Notes under the pieces: generated by a model
What the model was told of the DNA's origin: nothing
Database searches by the model: none
The model's input: the letters and a program-made list of their open reading frames with translations, nothing else
Position numbers and translations under genes: made by a program
Source of the DNA: Ruminococcus flavefaciens
Lineage (GTDB): Bacteria; Bacteroidota; Bacteroidia; Bacteroidales; P3
NCBI GenBank assembly: GCA_023667315.1
Contig: JAMPAI010000003.1
Span: 124,001-188,000 of the forward strand
Length of the DNA stretch: 64,000 bases
Direction of reading: 5' to 3'
Shown here: positions 16,620-25,262 of the stretch, piece after piece
Numbering within the stretch: position 1 is the stretch's first letter
Layout: every line of letters starts with the position of its first letter

Positions 16620-17522
16620 ATGAATGAAATCGTGAACCTCAATATCGACACCTACAACAAGCTCTACGGCCTGCCCACGCAACACCCTTTGGTGGCGGTG
16701 ATAGACCTGAACAAGGCCACCAAGTCGGTGAACCATATCCGCATGCACTACGAGGTGTACGCGCTCTACCTCAAGAACGACGCCAACTGCAAGATAAAAT
16801 ACGGTCGTCAGTACTACGACTATCAGGAAGGCACCATCGTGAGCTTCGCCCCCGGTCAGATTGTGGGTGTGGACCACGAAACCGATGTGGTTCGCCACGA
16901 TGTCTATGGGCTGCTGTTTCACCCCGACCTGATTTACGGCACATCCTTGGGCAAGAAGATAAGCCGCTATACATTCCTGGACTATGCACAGAACGAGGCC
17001 CTTCACCTTTCCGAACAGGAACGCGGCATCATCATGGATTGCCTGCGCAAGATAGAATATGAACTGAGTTATCCGGTGGACAAGCACAGCCGCGAACTGC
17101 TTTCGGTGCAGATAGAACTGATATTGGATTACTGTCTGCGGTTCTACGACCGCCAGTTCTGCACCCGCGCCAAGGTGAACAGCGATACGCTGGCCCGTTT
17201 CGAGGAATTGCTCGGCGAGTATTTCGGCAGCACGATGCCCGTGCAGAACGGCCTGCCCTCGGTAAAGTATTTCGCCGACCAGATCTGCCTTTCGTCGGGT
17301 TATTTCGGCGACTTGGTGAAGAAGGAAACCGGCCGCACGGCGCAGGAATACATACAGCGCAAGGTAATCGAACTCTCCAAGCAGCGTCTGCAGGATCCGC
17401 GCAAGAATGTCAGCGAGGTGGCCTATTCCTTAGGCTTCCAATATCCCCAGCACTTTATCCGCCTCTTTAAACGCGAAACCGGCCTCACCCCCGGCCAATG
17501 GCGCGAAGAACAGGCGGTGTAG
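16620..17522 (+). CDS. AraC-family transcriptional regulator
   Basis: A 300-residue DNA-binding regulator. The N-terminal half is a cupin-like sensor region (YEVYALYLKNDANCKIKYG, then GTIVSFAPGQIVGVDHE). The C-terminal half has the two helix-turn-helix motifs of AraC proteins: KYFADQICLSSGYFGDLVKK and the more conserved NVSEVAYSLGFQYPQHFIRL followed by FKRETGLTPGQWR. The first in-frame ATG (16548) would start before the probable promoter, so 16620 is chosen. Such regulators often sit near the alpha/beta hydrolase found here at 20.4 kb, but the target genes cannot be told from sequence. Confidence 0.88.
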   Translation: MNEIVNLNIDTYNKLYGLPTQHPLVAVIDLNKATKSVNHIRMHYEVYALYLKNDANCKIKYGRQYYDYQEGTIVSFAPGQIVGVDHETDVVRHDVYGLLFHPDLIYGTSLGKKISRYTFLDYAQNEALHLSEQERGIIMDCLRKIEYELSYPVDKHSRELLSVQIELILDYCLRFYDRQFCTRAKVNSDTLARFEELLGEYFGSTMPVQNGLPSVKYFADQICLSSGYFGDLVKKETGRTAQEYIQRKVIELSKQRLQDPRKNVSEVAYSLGFQYPQHFIRLFKRETGLTPGQWREEQAV

Positions 17523-17533
17523 GTAAAAATAGG

Positions 17534-17562
17534 TTTGGTTTTATGGTGAAAGTGTATCTTTG
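17534..17562 (+). promoter_or_regulatory. Candidate promoter of the large membrane protein gene
   Basis: TTTG at 17534-17537 and TATCTTTG at 17555-17562 are 17 bases apart. The -7 box is perfect but the spacing is slightly short. It starts only 11 bases after the AraC stop codon. Confidence 0.5.
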
Positions 17563-17623
17563 TCGCACTTTTGTTTATTTTAATGTGCGTATCATGCCGA
17601 CAAGCAAGAAACAAAGATATACC

Positions 17624-20383
17624 ATGAAAGCCAATTCGGGTAGGGGCTTGGTTGCCAGGAAAAAAGAACCATCGGACAATAACAGCGAAAATATTCCTCG
17701 ATTACAGAATCCCGCCGAACGACAATATATGTTGGCGGAAACGGCGCGGCTGTTGCTTTGCGTTTTGGTTTCCGCGCTTGGCTTTTATGTGATCGCGTTA
17801 CTTTGTCATCATTTTTACCATCCCGATATCACCGCGTTTATAGAATCAAGCAAGAACGTGTTGCCGGCACATCTTGTAAACAGTGTTAAACCGGAGCCTT
17901 TGGAAAATCTGCTTTATAATATCGGATTGTTGTATTTCCCGCTCTCTTTGCTTGGACTTTATGCCTTGAGCGTGCGCAAAAAAGTGAACCGCTTGCTTTC
18001 TTCGCCCGGAATCGCCACGATAAGTATCTATTTTGTATGCGCGTCCTTGCTGTGCTTAGGCGTGTTTACGCTCAGTCAACCCAATCCATTTGCCGGTGCG
18101 GGACTTACCGTTACCGACAAATTCAACACCAATTTCAAGGTTTTTTTCGGAGCCTTTCTTATCGTGCGTAAACCGTTGCTATATATAGTTTTCATTCCAA
18201 CTATACTTGGATTGTTTTTTTTGCTGAATAAACTTAAGCCCAAAGCCTATAAATGGGTCGACCTTACATTGGGCGTATTGGTAAGCGTTTGGGTACTGTG
18301 GTTGCTGACGGTGATTTTCCGTATGCAGAATTATTCGTTTCCGGAAACATGGCAGGGACAGTACGATTTGAATGCTGTTTATTATTCGCAGACCCAAACC
18401 ATGGCGGGGCAGCCGGTGCTGATTAACGGAGTGTCGAACACCTATGGCGGTTATCCACTGTTTCTTGCCCCTATTTTTAAACTTATTGGTTTCGATGTGG
18501 CTCATTTTACATTAGTGATGAGCCTGTTGATTGTCGGCGCGGTGCTCTGTTGGGGTGTTTTCCTGAACCGATTCAGCCGGAGCCGCGTTATAGTCTCTGC
18601 AGGTATGGTTACGCTGTTGTTTTTTGGATATTTGACCCCTTATCTGTATGATAATTTGTTTGACAGCAATACTTTCGATTCGTATTTTGCCAATGCGCCC
18701 ATTCGTTGGGTCAGTCCCGCGCTCACCTTATTATTGGCAACACTTTACGGGAGCCATAAACGGAACCTTCGGCGGGTGGTTTATTATGTGGCGGTGCTTA
18801 TTCTGCCGCTCGGTATAGTCTGGTGTCCCGATTTCGGTCTTATCAGTTATGTGGCCTGGCTGCTTTTTCTGTTGTTTCAAGACTTTTGGGTTTCCGGCGA
18901 ATCCCTTCCTCGCGTGGCTTGGCGTACAGAAGGGCGCCATATCGCGGTTTGGTTTTGCGGCCTGTTGGTTTCTTTCGGTTTACTCTCGTTGATTCTGCAT
19001 TTTGCTTACGGTGCATGGCCCGATTACAGGCTATTGTTCCGCACGGCTGCCGTTTTTGGAAAGATAGGTTTCTTTACGCTGCCGATGCAGGCCTGTCATC
19101 CATGGATACTGGTGGTCTTGGTTTTTTGCATGGGTTTGGTTTACAGTATGTCGGCGTTCTATCGCCGTAGGGTGACTTCACATACGGCTGCTGTTTTTTT
19201 GCTCAGTGTCATGGGGTGTGGCATGTTCGCATACTTCAAGGCGAGGAGTTATCATAATAATTTATTCCAGCCTGCTCTTTACGCCATAATGATTGGAGTG
19301 ATGTTTACCGATATGCTTTGGGAACAGGTGCGGGAAAAAGGAGTGCGGCAGCTTTGGTGTCCTTGCGCCATCGGTTTGCTGTTAACGTGTGTTTTCGTTC
19401 CCGAAAGTCTGGCGGCGGTCAAGACCCTGCAGAGACTTACCCGTCCTTACCATGGATTTGCTAAAGCGGCGGATGGACCGCGTATTTACGAAAATAAGTC
19501 GTTTATACGCCAGTATGCGGACAAGACAGATAAGGTATGGGTGCTGACCAGTAATAAATACCAAAGCCTTTATTTTGACAAGCCGATACTTCAATCGGCA
19601 TTTAATCCTGGATTCTTGGATTTAAATATGCTGGAAGATTTTAATCGGGCCAAGCATACGATGCGCGATTCCTCGTTTACAGTGTTTTTGGATGGAGGTT
19701 CATTTTATTATGGAGAATGGAAAGATTTGAGGGCTATGCTGGCTGCTCGCTATACCATCGACCGGCAACTTCTCCAGTCGAATCAAATGTTTTTCTCGGC
19801 GCTCAATCCCCGTAGGGCAGAAATTCCCTTAACCCGGGTATTGGAACGTCAAGGCGAAAATTCGTTGCTGTACCGTAAGTACAAGGATACGACTACAGAC
19901 TACGAGCTCCGTGTGAAAGATGTCGAGGGTATTCCACTAGATTTAAGCGGCAAGACGTTTTCAGTGGAAGCCATCTTTTATACTTCGCCGCAACATTACC
20001 CAAACAGCGTGCTGTTCGCCCAGGATCCGAATGGGCAAGGTTTCGGATTTTTCCATACGAACGGTAATGCAGGCCAAAATAACCTTTTCGTGTTGGTTTG
20101 CAATTCATCTCAGATAGCATTGCGCTTGCCGATGTCGGCATGGCACTATCTGAACCTTAATTTCTTATCGGACGCAGTGGATATATACCTGAACGGTAAA
20201 TATGCTGGCCGCATTCCTATGAAAGAACCCTGCCGTACCGCTTCCGATAAATTCTTTATCGGTGCATATGAGGGTGGAGCGAATTATTTCGGAGCCATCA
20301 GCGAAGTGGCCGTTTACGGCAGGCCAAAAACCGCTGGCGAAATCAAAGAGACTTTCGAAATCATGAAGGGCAGCCTAAAATAA
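17624..20383 (+). CDS. Polytopic membrane protein with C-terminal LamG/ConA-like domain
   Basis: About 920 residues. A polar N-terminus is followed by roughly a dozen hydrophobic helices (for example LLLCVLVSALGFYVIALLC and LLYIVFIPTILGLFFLLNKL) over residues 40-590. A soluble region follows, and a C-terminal jelly-roll-like domain (from about residue 775) with FSVEAIFYTSPQHYPNSVLF, WHYLNLNFLSDAVDIYLNGK and FIGAYEGGANYFGAISEVAV resembles LamG/concanavalin-type lectins. The membrane part looks like a lipid-linked-sugar glycosyltransferase or acyltransferase, but I see no decisive motif. An ATG at 17594 is an alternative start. The gene is visibly more AT-rich than its neighbours, suggesting transfer. 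Function is unknown; a glycan-related role is inference. Confidence 0.65.
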   Translation: MKANSGRGLVARKKEPSDNNSENIPRLQNPAERQYMLAETARLLLCVLVSALGFYVIALLCHHFYHPDITAFIESSKNVLPAHLVNSVKPEPLENLLYNIGLLYFPLSLLGLYALSVRKKVNRLLSSPGIATISIYFVCASLLCLGVFTLSQPNPFAGAGLTVTDKFNTNFKVFFGAFLIVRKPLLYIVFIPTILGLFFLLNKLKPKAYKWVDLTLGVLVSVWVLWLLTVIFRMQNYSFPETWQGQYDLNAVYYSQTQTMAGQPVLINGVSNTYGGYPLFLAPIFKLIGFDVAHFTLVMSLLIVGAVLCWGVFLNRFSRSRVIVSAGMVTLLFFGYLTPYLYDNLFDSNTFDSYFANAPIRWVSPALTLLLATLYGSHKRNLRRVVYYVAVLILPLGIVWCPDFGLISYVAWLLFLLFQDFWVSGESLPRVAWRTEGRHIAVWFCGLLVSFGLLSLILHFAYGAWPDYRLLFRTAAVFGKIGFFTLPMQACHPWILVVLVFCMGLVYSMSAFYRRRVTSHTAAVFLLSVMGCGMFAYFKARSYHNNLFQPALYAIMIGVMFTDMLWEQVREKGVRQLWCPCAIGLLLTCVFVPESLAAVKTLQRLTRPYHGFAKAADGPRIYENKSFIRQYADKTDKVWVLTSNKYQSLYFDKPILQSAFNPGFLDLNMLEDFNRAKHTMRDSSFTVFLDGGSFYYGEWKDLRAMLAARYTIDRQLLQSNQMFFSALNPRRAEIPLTRVLERQGENSLLYRKYKDTTTDYELRVKDVEGIPLDLSGKTFSVEAIFYTSPQHYPNSVLFAQDPNGQGFGFFHTNGNAGQNNLFVLVCNSSQIALRLPMSAWHYLNLNFLSDAVDIYLNGKYAGRIPMKEPCRTASDKFFIGAYEGGANYFGAISEVAVYGRPKTAGEIKETFEIMKGSLK

Positions 20384-20397
20384 TCGTCTCATACAGC

Positions 20398-20434
20398 AAG
20401 CCCCCGACAGATACTCTGCCGGGGGCTTCGTTTT
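20398..20434. terminator. Terminator between converging genes
   Basis: AAGCCCCCG and CGGGGGCTT bracket a hairpin extended by CAG/CTG after one mismatch, followed by a short T-run on the plus strand. It lies between the membrane-protein stop (20383) and the hydrolase stop (20449), so it probably serves the plus-strand gene and may work in both directions. Confidence 0.75.
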
Positions 20435-20448
20435 GGCAAGGCTGACCT

Positions 20449-21516
20449 TTATTTCAAGTTGGCGTTAAAGAAATCGGCCAGCGTGTCCCAGGGAATCACC
20501 TGATCCTTGCCGCCATCGTAGAGGTCGGTGTGGCTGGCGCCGGGAATGATGAGCAACTCCTTGTTGTCGCCCTTCAACTTCTTGTAGGTGTCTTCGCCGA
20601 AGTAGCGCGAGTGTGCTTTCTCTCCGTGCATGATCAGTACGGCGTTCTCCAGTTCGTCGGCGTATTCAAAGAACTTGAAGTTGAGTGCGGGCAGGGCGGC
20701 CGTGGCGTTCCAGCCCTCGTTCGAGTTGAGCGAGCGTTTGTGGTAGCCGCGAGGCGTCTTGTAGTAATCGTAGTAATCCTTTACGAACTGGGGCGCGTCT
20801 GCGGGCAGGGGATCCACCACGCCGCCGGCACGTTGGTAAGCGCCGTTCTTGTAGTCCACGGTGCGTTGAGCGGCCATGGCGGCGCGCTTGGCGTTGCGCT
20901 CTTTCGCCGAATTTTCGGCATCGAAATAGCCGTTGGCCGTAACGCGGGTCATGTCGTACATGGTGGAAGCCACCGTGGCCTTGATGCGCGGGTCGTTGAT
21001 GGCCGCCTGGATGGCGATGCCGCCCCAGCCGCAGATACCCAGGATGCCCACGCGGTTTTCATCCACGTCTTCACGGCTCAGCAGGTAATCGACCGCCGCG
21101 CTGAAGTCTTCGGTATTGATGTCGGGAGAGGAAACATAGCGCGGTTCACCGCCGCTCTCGCCCGTATAGGAGGGGTCGAAGGCGAGGGTGAGGAAGCCCC
21201 GTTCGGCCAGTTGTTGCGCATACAGTCCCGACACCTGTTCCTTTACCGCGCCGAAAGGGCCGCTCACGGCAATGGCCGGCAGTTTTCCCTGCGCCCCCTT
21301 GGGAATGAAGAGGTCGGCGGCCAGCGTGATGCCGTAACGGTTGTGAAAGGTGATCTTAGAATGCGCCACCTTGTCGCTTTGGGCAAAAGTCTTGTCCCAT
21401 TCCTGCGTCATGTTCAATGTAGTCGTCATATTGTTTGTCTTGTTTTGATTCGGCTTGCAGCCCGTCAGCAGCAAGATGCCGAGGGCAATCGCGAATATGG
21501 ATTTAATCTGTTGCAT
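20449..21516 (-). CDS. Alpha/beta hydrolase, lipoprotein (dienelactone-hydrolase-like)
   Basis: A 355-residue predicted hydrolase. The start at 21516 gives a signal peptide MQQIKSIFAIALGILLLTGC with a lipobox, so it is probably a membrane-anchored lipoprotein. The earlier ATG at 21675 lies within the tRNA-Gly region and is rejected. The alpha/beta fold shows AIAVSGPFGAVKEQ (oxyanion region), a nucleophile elbow GICGWGG with Cys instead of Ser, and a late acid/His pair in the region of MHGEKAHSRYF and IIPGASHTDLYDG. A Cys nucleophile is typical of the YcjY/dienelactone-type group. Substrate is unknown. Confidence 0.82.
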   Translation of the reverse strand: MQQIKSIFAIALGILLLTGCKPNQNKTNNMTTTLNMTQEWDKTFAQSDKVAHSKITFHNRYGITLAADLFIPKGAQGKLPAIAVSGPFGAVKEQVSGLYAQQLAERGFLTLAFDPSYTGESGGEPRYVSSPDINTEDFSAAVDYLLSREDVDENRVGILGICGWGGIAIQAAINDPRIKATVASTMYDMTRVTANGYFDAENSAKERNAKRAAMAAQRTVDYKNGAYQRAGGVVDPLPADAPQFVKDYYDYYKTPRGYHKRSLNSNEGWNATAALPALNFKFFEYADELENAVLIMHGEKAHSRYFGEDTYKKLKGDNKELLIIPGASHTDLYDGGKDQVIPWDTLADFFNANLK

Positions 21517-21536
21517 GGTCTGAAGATTTTGTAATG

Positions 21537-21544
21537 CAAACATA
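21537..21544 (-). promoter_or_regulatory. Possible -7 element of the hydrolase gene
   Basis: CAAACATA on the plus strand is TATGTTTG on the minus strand, matching TAnnTTTG. It lies 20 bases upstream of the chosen ATG and so supports that start. No clear -33 box is seen. Confidence 0.4.
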
Positions 21545-21603
21545 TAACAAGCCCCGCAACCGCCGCTAACCCCAATTACAGATTTCGTAACCCGATTTAC
21601 GGA

Positions 21604-21638
21604 TAAATGAAAGGGAGCCATGCAAACATGGCTCCCTT
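21604..21638 (-). terminator. Terminator of tRNA-Gly
   Basis: A perfect 12-base-pair stem (AAGGGAGCCATG at 21611-21622 with CATGGCTCCCTT at 21627-21638) with loop CAAA. On the minus strand a T-rich stretch (TTTCATTT) follows. It is 30 bases past the 3' end of the tRNA. Confidence 0.75.
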
Positions 21639-21667
21639 CAACAATGAAAACAAAAACAAAACGAAAG

Positions 21668-21740
21668 AGCGGCAAACGGGCCTCGAACCCGCGACCTCAA
21701 GCTTGGGAAGCTTGCACTCTACCGACTGAGCTACTGCCGC
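21668..21740 (-). tRNA. tRNA-Gly (anticodon TCC)
   Basis: A 73-base cloverleaf on the minus strand. GCGGCAG pairs with TTGCCGC (one G-U), the anticodon stem CAAGC/GCTTG encloses TTCCCAA, giving anticodon TCC, and the T arm has the GGGTTCGAGGCCC pattern. CCA is not encoded. Confidence 0.96.
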
Positions 21741-21796
21741 AATAACGAGGCGCGAAGATACAAATAAATCGGGAGTATCTCCGCGCCCCGAAAATT

Positions 21797-23584
21797 TTAT
21801 CGGATAATCATCAGTTTTTGAACCAAGTTCAGGTTCCTGCCCGATACCTGAACGAAGTACAGCCCTTCGGCCAGTTTGCTTACGGGCAGTTCGATGTTTT
21901 GTTTTCCTGCGCTCAGGTTCATGCTGCCCAGATCGAGTGCGCAGGCACCGTTGCTGCCCATAATGTGCACGCGAACGTTTTGGGCGGCGGTCAGTTCGAA
22001 CGACAGAACGCTCTGATCGTTGGCGGGGTTGGGCAACAACTGTACGTCGGAACGGTTCGCCAGGGCTTCGTTGGCTACTCTCGACCTGCCGACATAGGCG
22101 CGCCAGGAAGATTTGTATTTTCCGTCATTTGAGATTACGGTGGTGTTGTTTCCGTCGATAATGCTCAAATGCCCTTCGCCATAGATATTGTTGATGCCGT
22201 CGCCGCTTACGTCGTAGATGTTGAAGATATAGCAGGAAGCAGTCAGTGTGGCCTGGGCTTTCTGTTCAAAAACCGTCGGTCGCTGAAAATCAATATAGGG
22301 CCCGCCTTTTACGAGAACCTCTTTATTGTCTGCCTGAACCAGTTCCCAGGTAATGTCTTTTCCGTATTGGTCTTGCCAGATATGAACGGTTATGTTGTCG
22401 TTGGTAGATAAACCGATTGTCTTGGTGACTTCAGTTTTAACCGTTTGGGAGGAGTAGGGAGCCTCGCCATTGATTTTGGTGATACGGGCCGTTACTTCTT
22501 CGGTTTTCCCATTGGCGGAAATCTTGATCGGTGAGCTGATTATCGTGTCGGGTTGGTCCTGTATCGGGGTGGATTCGGGTTTATATTCGAATTCCGTGAT
22601 ACCGGCGGCCGATTCGAATTCAAAAGTAATGGAAGTGATGGGCGTCGCCACGATGCGGGGTTCTAACCGTATAGCGAACCGTGTTGCGGGCGAACACGCC
22701 TGGTCTTCATCTTCTGCATGGACTATGCTTCTTAGCGTTACAATATGGTCGGGTGAATTTTTGTGCTCCAGTTCCACTTGACAGGCATTCATGATTTCAT
22801 TTTCGCCTTCGGTAACGAAAGCAACGAAATGCAGGTTTACGAGTTCTACGGGAATACTTCTGATTGAATCGGGAATCGTATAGGAAAAGGTTTTTTCTAT
22901 GAAACTGCCTTTGGAAGTCGATGTTATGGATACACCCCATTGACCGGTAATCAAATCCCTAAGGGCGTGGTGGTGTAAATAATGGCCGTCTTCCGTAACT
23001 TGTGCAGGATTGGCGCTGGCTCCGGCTTGAAGGCCTATGATATTGTCTTGCAATACTGCTACATTCAGATAATTGGTGGAAGCGGGAGAACTTTCCGTAT
23101 AGTAAATCTGTACGGTAAGTTCCAGTTTGCGAGTGTTCCAGTCCAACACTCCTTTGGCTGCCACGTTTACGTAGCTCGACATTTCGAGAACGGCACTTGC
23201 ATATCGATCCCAGCTGGTACGGTCGAGTGCCGTAACTTTACCCGTAAATATATGGCGGTTTATCGATCCGGAGGGAAAGCCGGAAACACCTGCATTTGTA
23301 CACAAGGCTTCTCCGTAGTTGGTGCGCAAGTCCGGTGCATTGGCGGATGCAGGTGTTCCATATGTGTTTGTATGTACGTTGATGGCGAACATTTTTCCTG
23401 CATGTTTTTCCATCAAGGCGTTGGCTCTTTTATGTCCGTCGGGGCACTTGCTGCAGAGGTATCCGGTGTATTCTTCCAGAACCACCTTGCGGTTCTGCGC
23501 TTCTTCGCTAACAAAGCGTTCTTGGGCGAAAGCGGTGCCGAAGCAGGCGGCTGCGGCTACCAAAGACGAAACGATTTTTTTCAT
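21797..23584 (-). CDS. Omp28-related T9SS-secreted protein with CxxC thioredoxin-like motif
   Basis: A 595-residue exported protein. The signal peptide (MKKIVSSLVAAAACFGTAFA) is followed by an Omp28-type domain containing VLEEYTGYLCSKCPDGHKRA, with Cys44 and Cys47 in a CxxC arrangement, and INVHTNTYGTPASANAPDL. A middle region contains Ig-like strands and a segment with the TLTASCYIFNIYDVSGDGIN pattern. The C-terminus is a T9SS type A sorting domain (VQLLPNPANDQSVLSFELT, then LYFVQVSGRN). The CxxC motif suggests a thioredoxin-like fold; whether it is redox-active on the surface is unknown. It is monocistronic, next to tRNA-Gly. Confidence 0.82.
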   Translation of the reverse strand: MKKIVSSLVAAAACFGTAFAQERFVSEEAQNRKVVLEEYTGYLCSKCPDGHKRANALMEKHAGKMFAINVHTNTYGTPASANAPDLRTNYGEALCTNAGVSGFPSGSINRHIFTGKVTALDRTSWDRYASAVLEMSSYVNVAAKGVLDWNTRKLELTVQIYYTESSPASTNYLNVAVLQDNIIGLQAGASANPAQVTEDGHYLHHHALRDLITGQWGVSITSTSKGSFIEKTFSYTIPDSIRSIPVELVNLHFVAFVTEGENEIMNACQVELEHKNSPDHIVTLRSIVHAEDEDQACSPATRFAIRLEPRIVATPITSITFEFESAAGITEFEYKPESTPIQDQPDTIISSPIKISANGKTEEVTARITKINGEAPYSSQTVKTEVTKTIGLSTNDNITVHIWQDQYGKDITWELVQADNKEVLVKGGPYIDFQRPTVFEQKAQATLTASCYIFNIYDVSGDGINNIYGEGHLSIIDGNNTTVISNDGKYKSSWRAYVGRSRVANEALANRSDVQLLPNPANDQSVLSFELTAAQNVRVHIMGSNGACALDLGSMNLSAGKQNIELPVSKLAEGLYFVQVSGRNLNLVQKLMIIR

Positions 23585-23649
23585 GTTGATAAGCGTTTTT
23601 CTATTGAGGCTTGCGCGCGGGCGTTCGGTGGGGCCGCGACAAAAGCCAT

Positions 23650-23657
23650 CAAAGATA
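23650..23657 (-). promoter_or_regulatory. Possible -7 element of the Omp28-type gene
   Basis: CAAAGATA on the plus strand reads TATCTTTG on the minus strand, 66 bases upstream of the ATG. The matching -33 region has no good TTTG. Confidence 0.4.
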
Positions 23658-23678
23658 ACAAAAAAAGATAAAAGCGAT

Positions 23679-23686
23679 TATATTTG
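23679..23686 (+). promoter_or_regulatory. Possible -7 element of the S-component/tatAC operon
   Basis: TATATTTG matches TAnnTTTG 28 bases upstream of the ATG at 23715. It is back to back with the minus-strand element at 23650, giving a compact divergent promoter region. Confidence 0.45.
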
Positions 23687-23714
23687 CAGTTTGAAACTTC
23701 ATAGATAAAGAGTT

Positions 23715-24227
23715 ATGCAGACTTCAACGGTTAATCTCCACGAATTGGGCTACAGGCGGGTTCAGACCTACGGAATAGCCGCCCTGTTTGTGCTGGGCAA
23801 CATCGTGTTGCCCCAACTCTGCCACTTGGCGCCGCAGGGCGGCATTACCTGGCTGCCCATCTATTTCTTTACCTTGATAGGTGCCTACAGGTACGGCTGG
23901 AAAGTGGGTCTGCTGGTGGCCTTGGCCTCTCCGCTGGTGAATTCCGCCCTGTTCGGCATGCCCGCCGTGGCGGCCTTGCCCTCCATACTGCTTAAGTCGG
24001 TGCTGCTGGCCGTGGCCGCCGGCTATGCCGCCAAACGCTTTCAAAAGGTGTCGCTGCTTCTGCTCATAGGCGTGGTGCTTTTCTATCAGGTGCTCGGAAC
24101 CTTAGGCGAGTGGGCGATGAAAGGCGATTTTTACCTTGCCGTGCAGGATTTCCGCGTGGGCGTGCCCGGCATATTGGTGCAGGTTGTGGGCGGATGGCTC
24201 GTTATCAAGTTTCTAATGCGTAGATAA
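23715..24227 (+). CDS. ECF transporter S-component-like membrane protein
   Basis: A 170-residue hydrophobic protein with about five to six membrane helices ([60 protein letters not shown]). The pattern of short helices with a small-residue-rich loop fits the substrate-binding S component of energy-coupling-factor vitamin transporters. No T component or ATPase is adjacent, so it would share a distant EcfAAT module. It is joined to tatA with a 2-base gap. The substrate cannot be read from the sequence. Confidence 0.65.
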   Translation: MQTSTVNLHELGYRRVQTYGIAALFVLGNIVLPQLCHLAPQGGITWLPIYFFTLIGAYRYGWKVGLLVALASPLVNSALFGMPAVAALPSILLKSVLLAVAAGYAAKRFQKVSLLLLIGVVLFYQVLGTLGEWAMKGDFYLAVQDFRVGVPGILVQVVGGWLVIKFLMRR

Positions 24228-24229
24228 TC

Positions 24230-24445
24230 ATGACGAATATGGTGTTGCTCGGTATTTTGGGCTGGCCGGAGCTGTTGGCTCTGGCCGTATTGGTGCTGCT
24301 GCTGTTCGGAGGCAAGAAGATTCCCGAACTTATGAAAGGTCTTGGAAAAGGCGTGCGCTCGTTTAAAGACGGCGTGAACGGCGTGGAAAAAGACCTCGAC
24401 GTAAAAGAGCCCGAAAGTCCTTCCAAATCCGAAAACAAGGAATAA
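24230..24445 (+). CDS. tatA: Sec-independent translocase subunit TatA
   Basis: A 71-residue TatA/E protein: one N-terminal membrane helix ([20 protein letters not shown]), the hinge FGGKKIPEL, an amphipathic helix ([14 protein letters not shown]) and a charged tail. It forms the pore-like multimer that passes folded proteins with twin-arginine signals. It lies directly before tatC with a 2-base gap, and no separate tatB is seen, as is usual in Bacteroidetes. Confidence 0.92.
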   Translation: MTNMVLLGILGWPELLALAVLVLLLFGGKKIPELMKGLGKGVRSFKDGVNGVEKDLDVKEPESPSKSENKE

Positions 24446-24447
24446 TA

Positions 24448-25257
24448 ATGGATTCCGGCGGGAAAACGCAGTCTTTCTGGGAGCATCTCGACGACTTGCG
24501 CCACAGCCTGATCCGTATCGTGGTGGCGGCGGTGGTGCTGGCGGTGGCGGCGTTCTGCTTTAAGGAAACGCTGTTTTCGGTGGTGCTCGCCCCGCAAAAG
24601 GGAGGTTTTGTAACCTACCGCCTGTTGGCGCGCCTTTCCGCATGGATGGGCTCGCCGATGGGCGATTTCTCGGTTCCGCTCATCAACACCGGTCTGGCGC
24701 GGCAGTTCGTGATCCACATGAAGACCGCGCTCTGGGCGGGTGTGATCCTCTCTTCCCCCTATATCCTCTACCAGGTTTTCCGCTTCGTCTCGCCGGCCTT
24801 GTACGCCAACGAGAAACACTATGCCGTGCGTGTGGCCGGCAGCGGCTACGTGCTGTTCCTTGTGGGCGTGGCTGTCGGCTACTTCCTTATCTTCCCGCTC
24901 ACCTTCCGCTTTTTAGGCACCTATACGGTAAGCGGCGACATCGCCAACCTCATAAGCCTCGATTCGTATATCTCCACCCTGATGAGCATGTGCCTCACGA
25001 TGGGCATCGTGTTCGAGATACCCGTGCTGTGCTGGCTGTTCGGTAAATTAGGATTCCTTTCGGTAAGTTTCATGAAAAGATACCGCAGGCACGCCATCGT
25101 GATCATCGTGTTCGCGGCCGCCATCATCACGCCCACTTCCGACGTGTTTACGCTGGCCGTGGTTTCGCTGCCCATGTACCTGCTCTACGAGGCGGGCATC
25201 TTCTTGGTAAGGCGCGCCGGGCGGAAAAGGCCGGCGGAACTTCCGGTCCGGGAATAG
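24448..25257 (+). CDS. tatC: Sec-independent translocase subunit TatC
   Basis: A 269-residue inner-membrane receptor for twin-arginine signal peptides, with six predicted helices. The conserved N-terminus SFWEHLDDLRHSLIRIVV is present, as are FRFVSPALYANEKHY and the periplasmic loop. The final helices end in AAIITPTSDVFTLAVVSLPM. A basic C-terminal tail follows. It ends 5 bases from the converging cdaA stop. Confidence 0.95.
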   Translation: MDSGGKTQSFWEHLDDLRHSLIRIVVAAVVLAVAAFCFKETLFSVVLAPQKGGFVTYRLLARLSAWMGSPMGDFSVPLINTGLARQFVIHMKTALWAGVILSSPYILYQVFRFVSPALYANEKHYAVRVAGSGYVLFLVGVAVGYFLIFPLTFRFLGTYTVSGDIANLISLDSYISTLMSMCLTMGIVFEIPVLCWLFGKLGFLSVSFMKRYRRHAIVIIVFAAAIITPTSDVFTLAVVSLPMYLLYEAGIFLVRRAGRKRPAELPVRE

Positions 25258-25262
25258 ACCGC

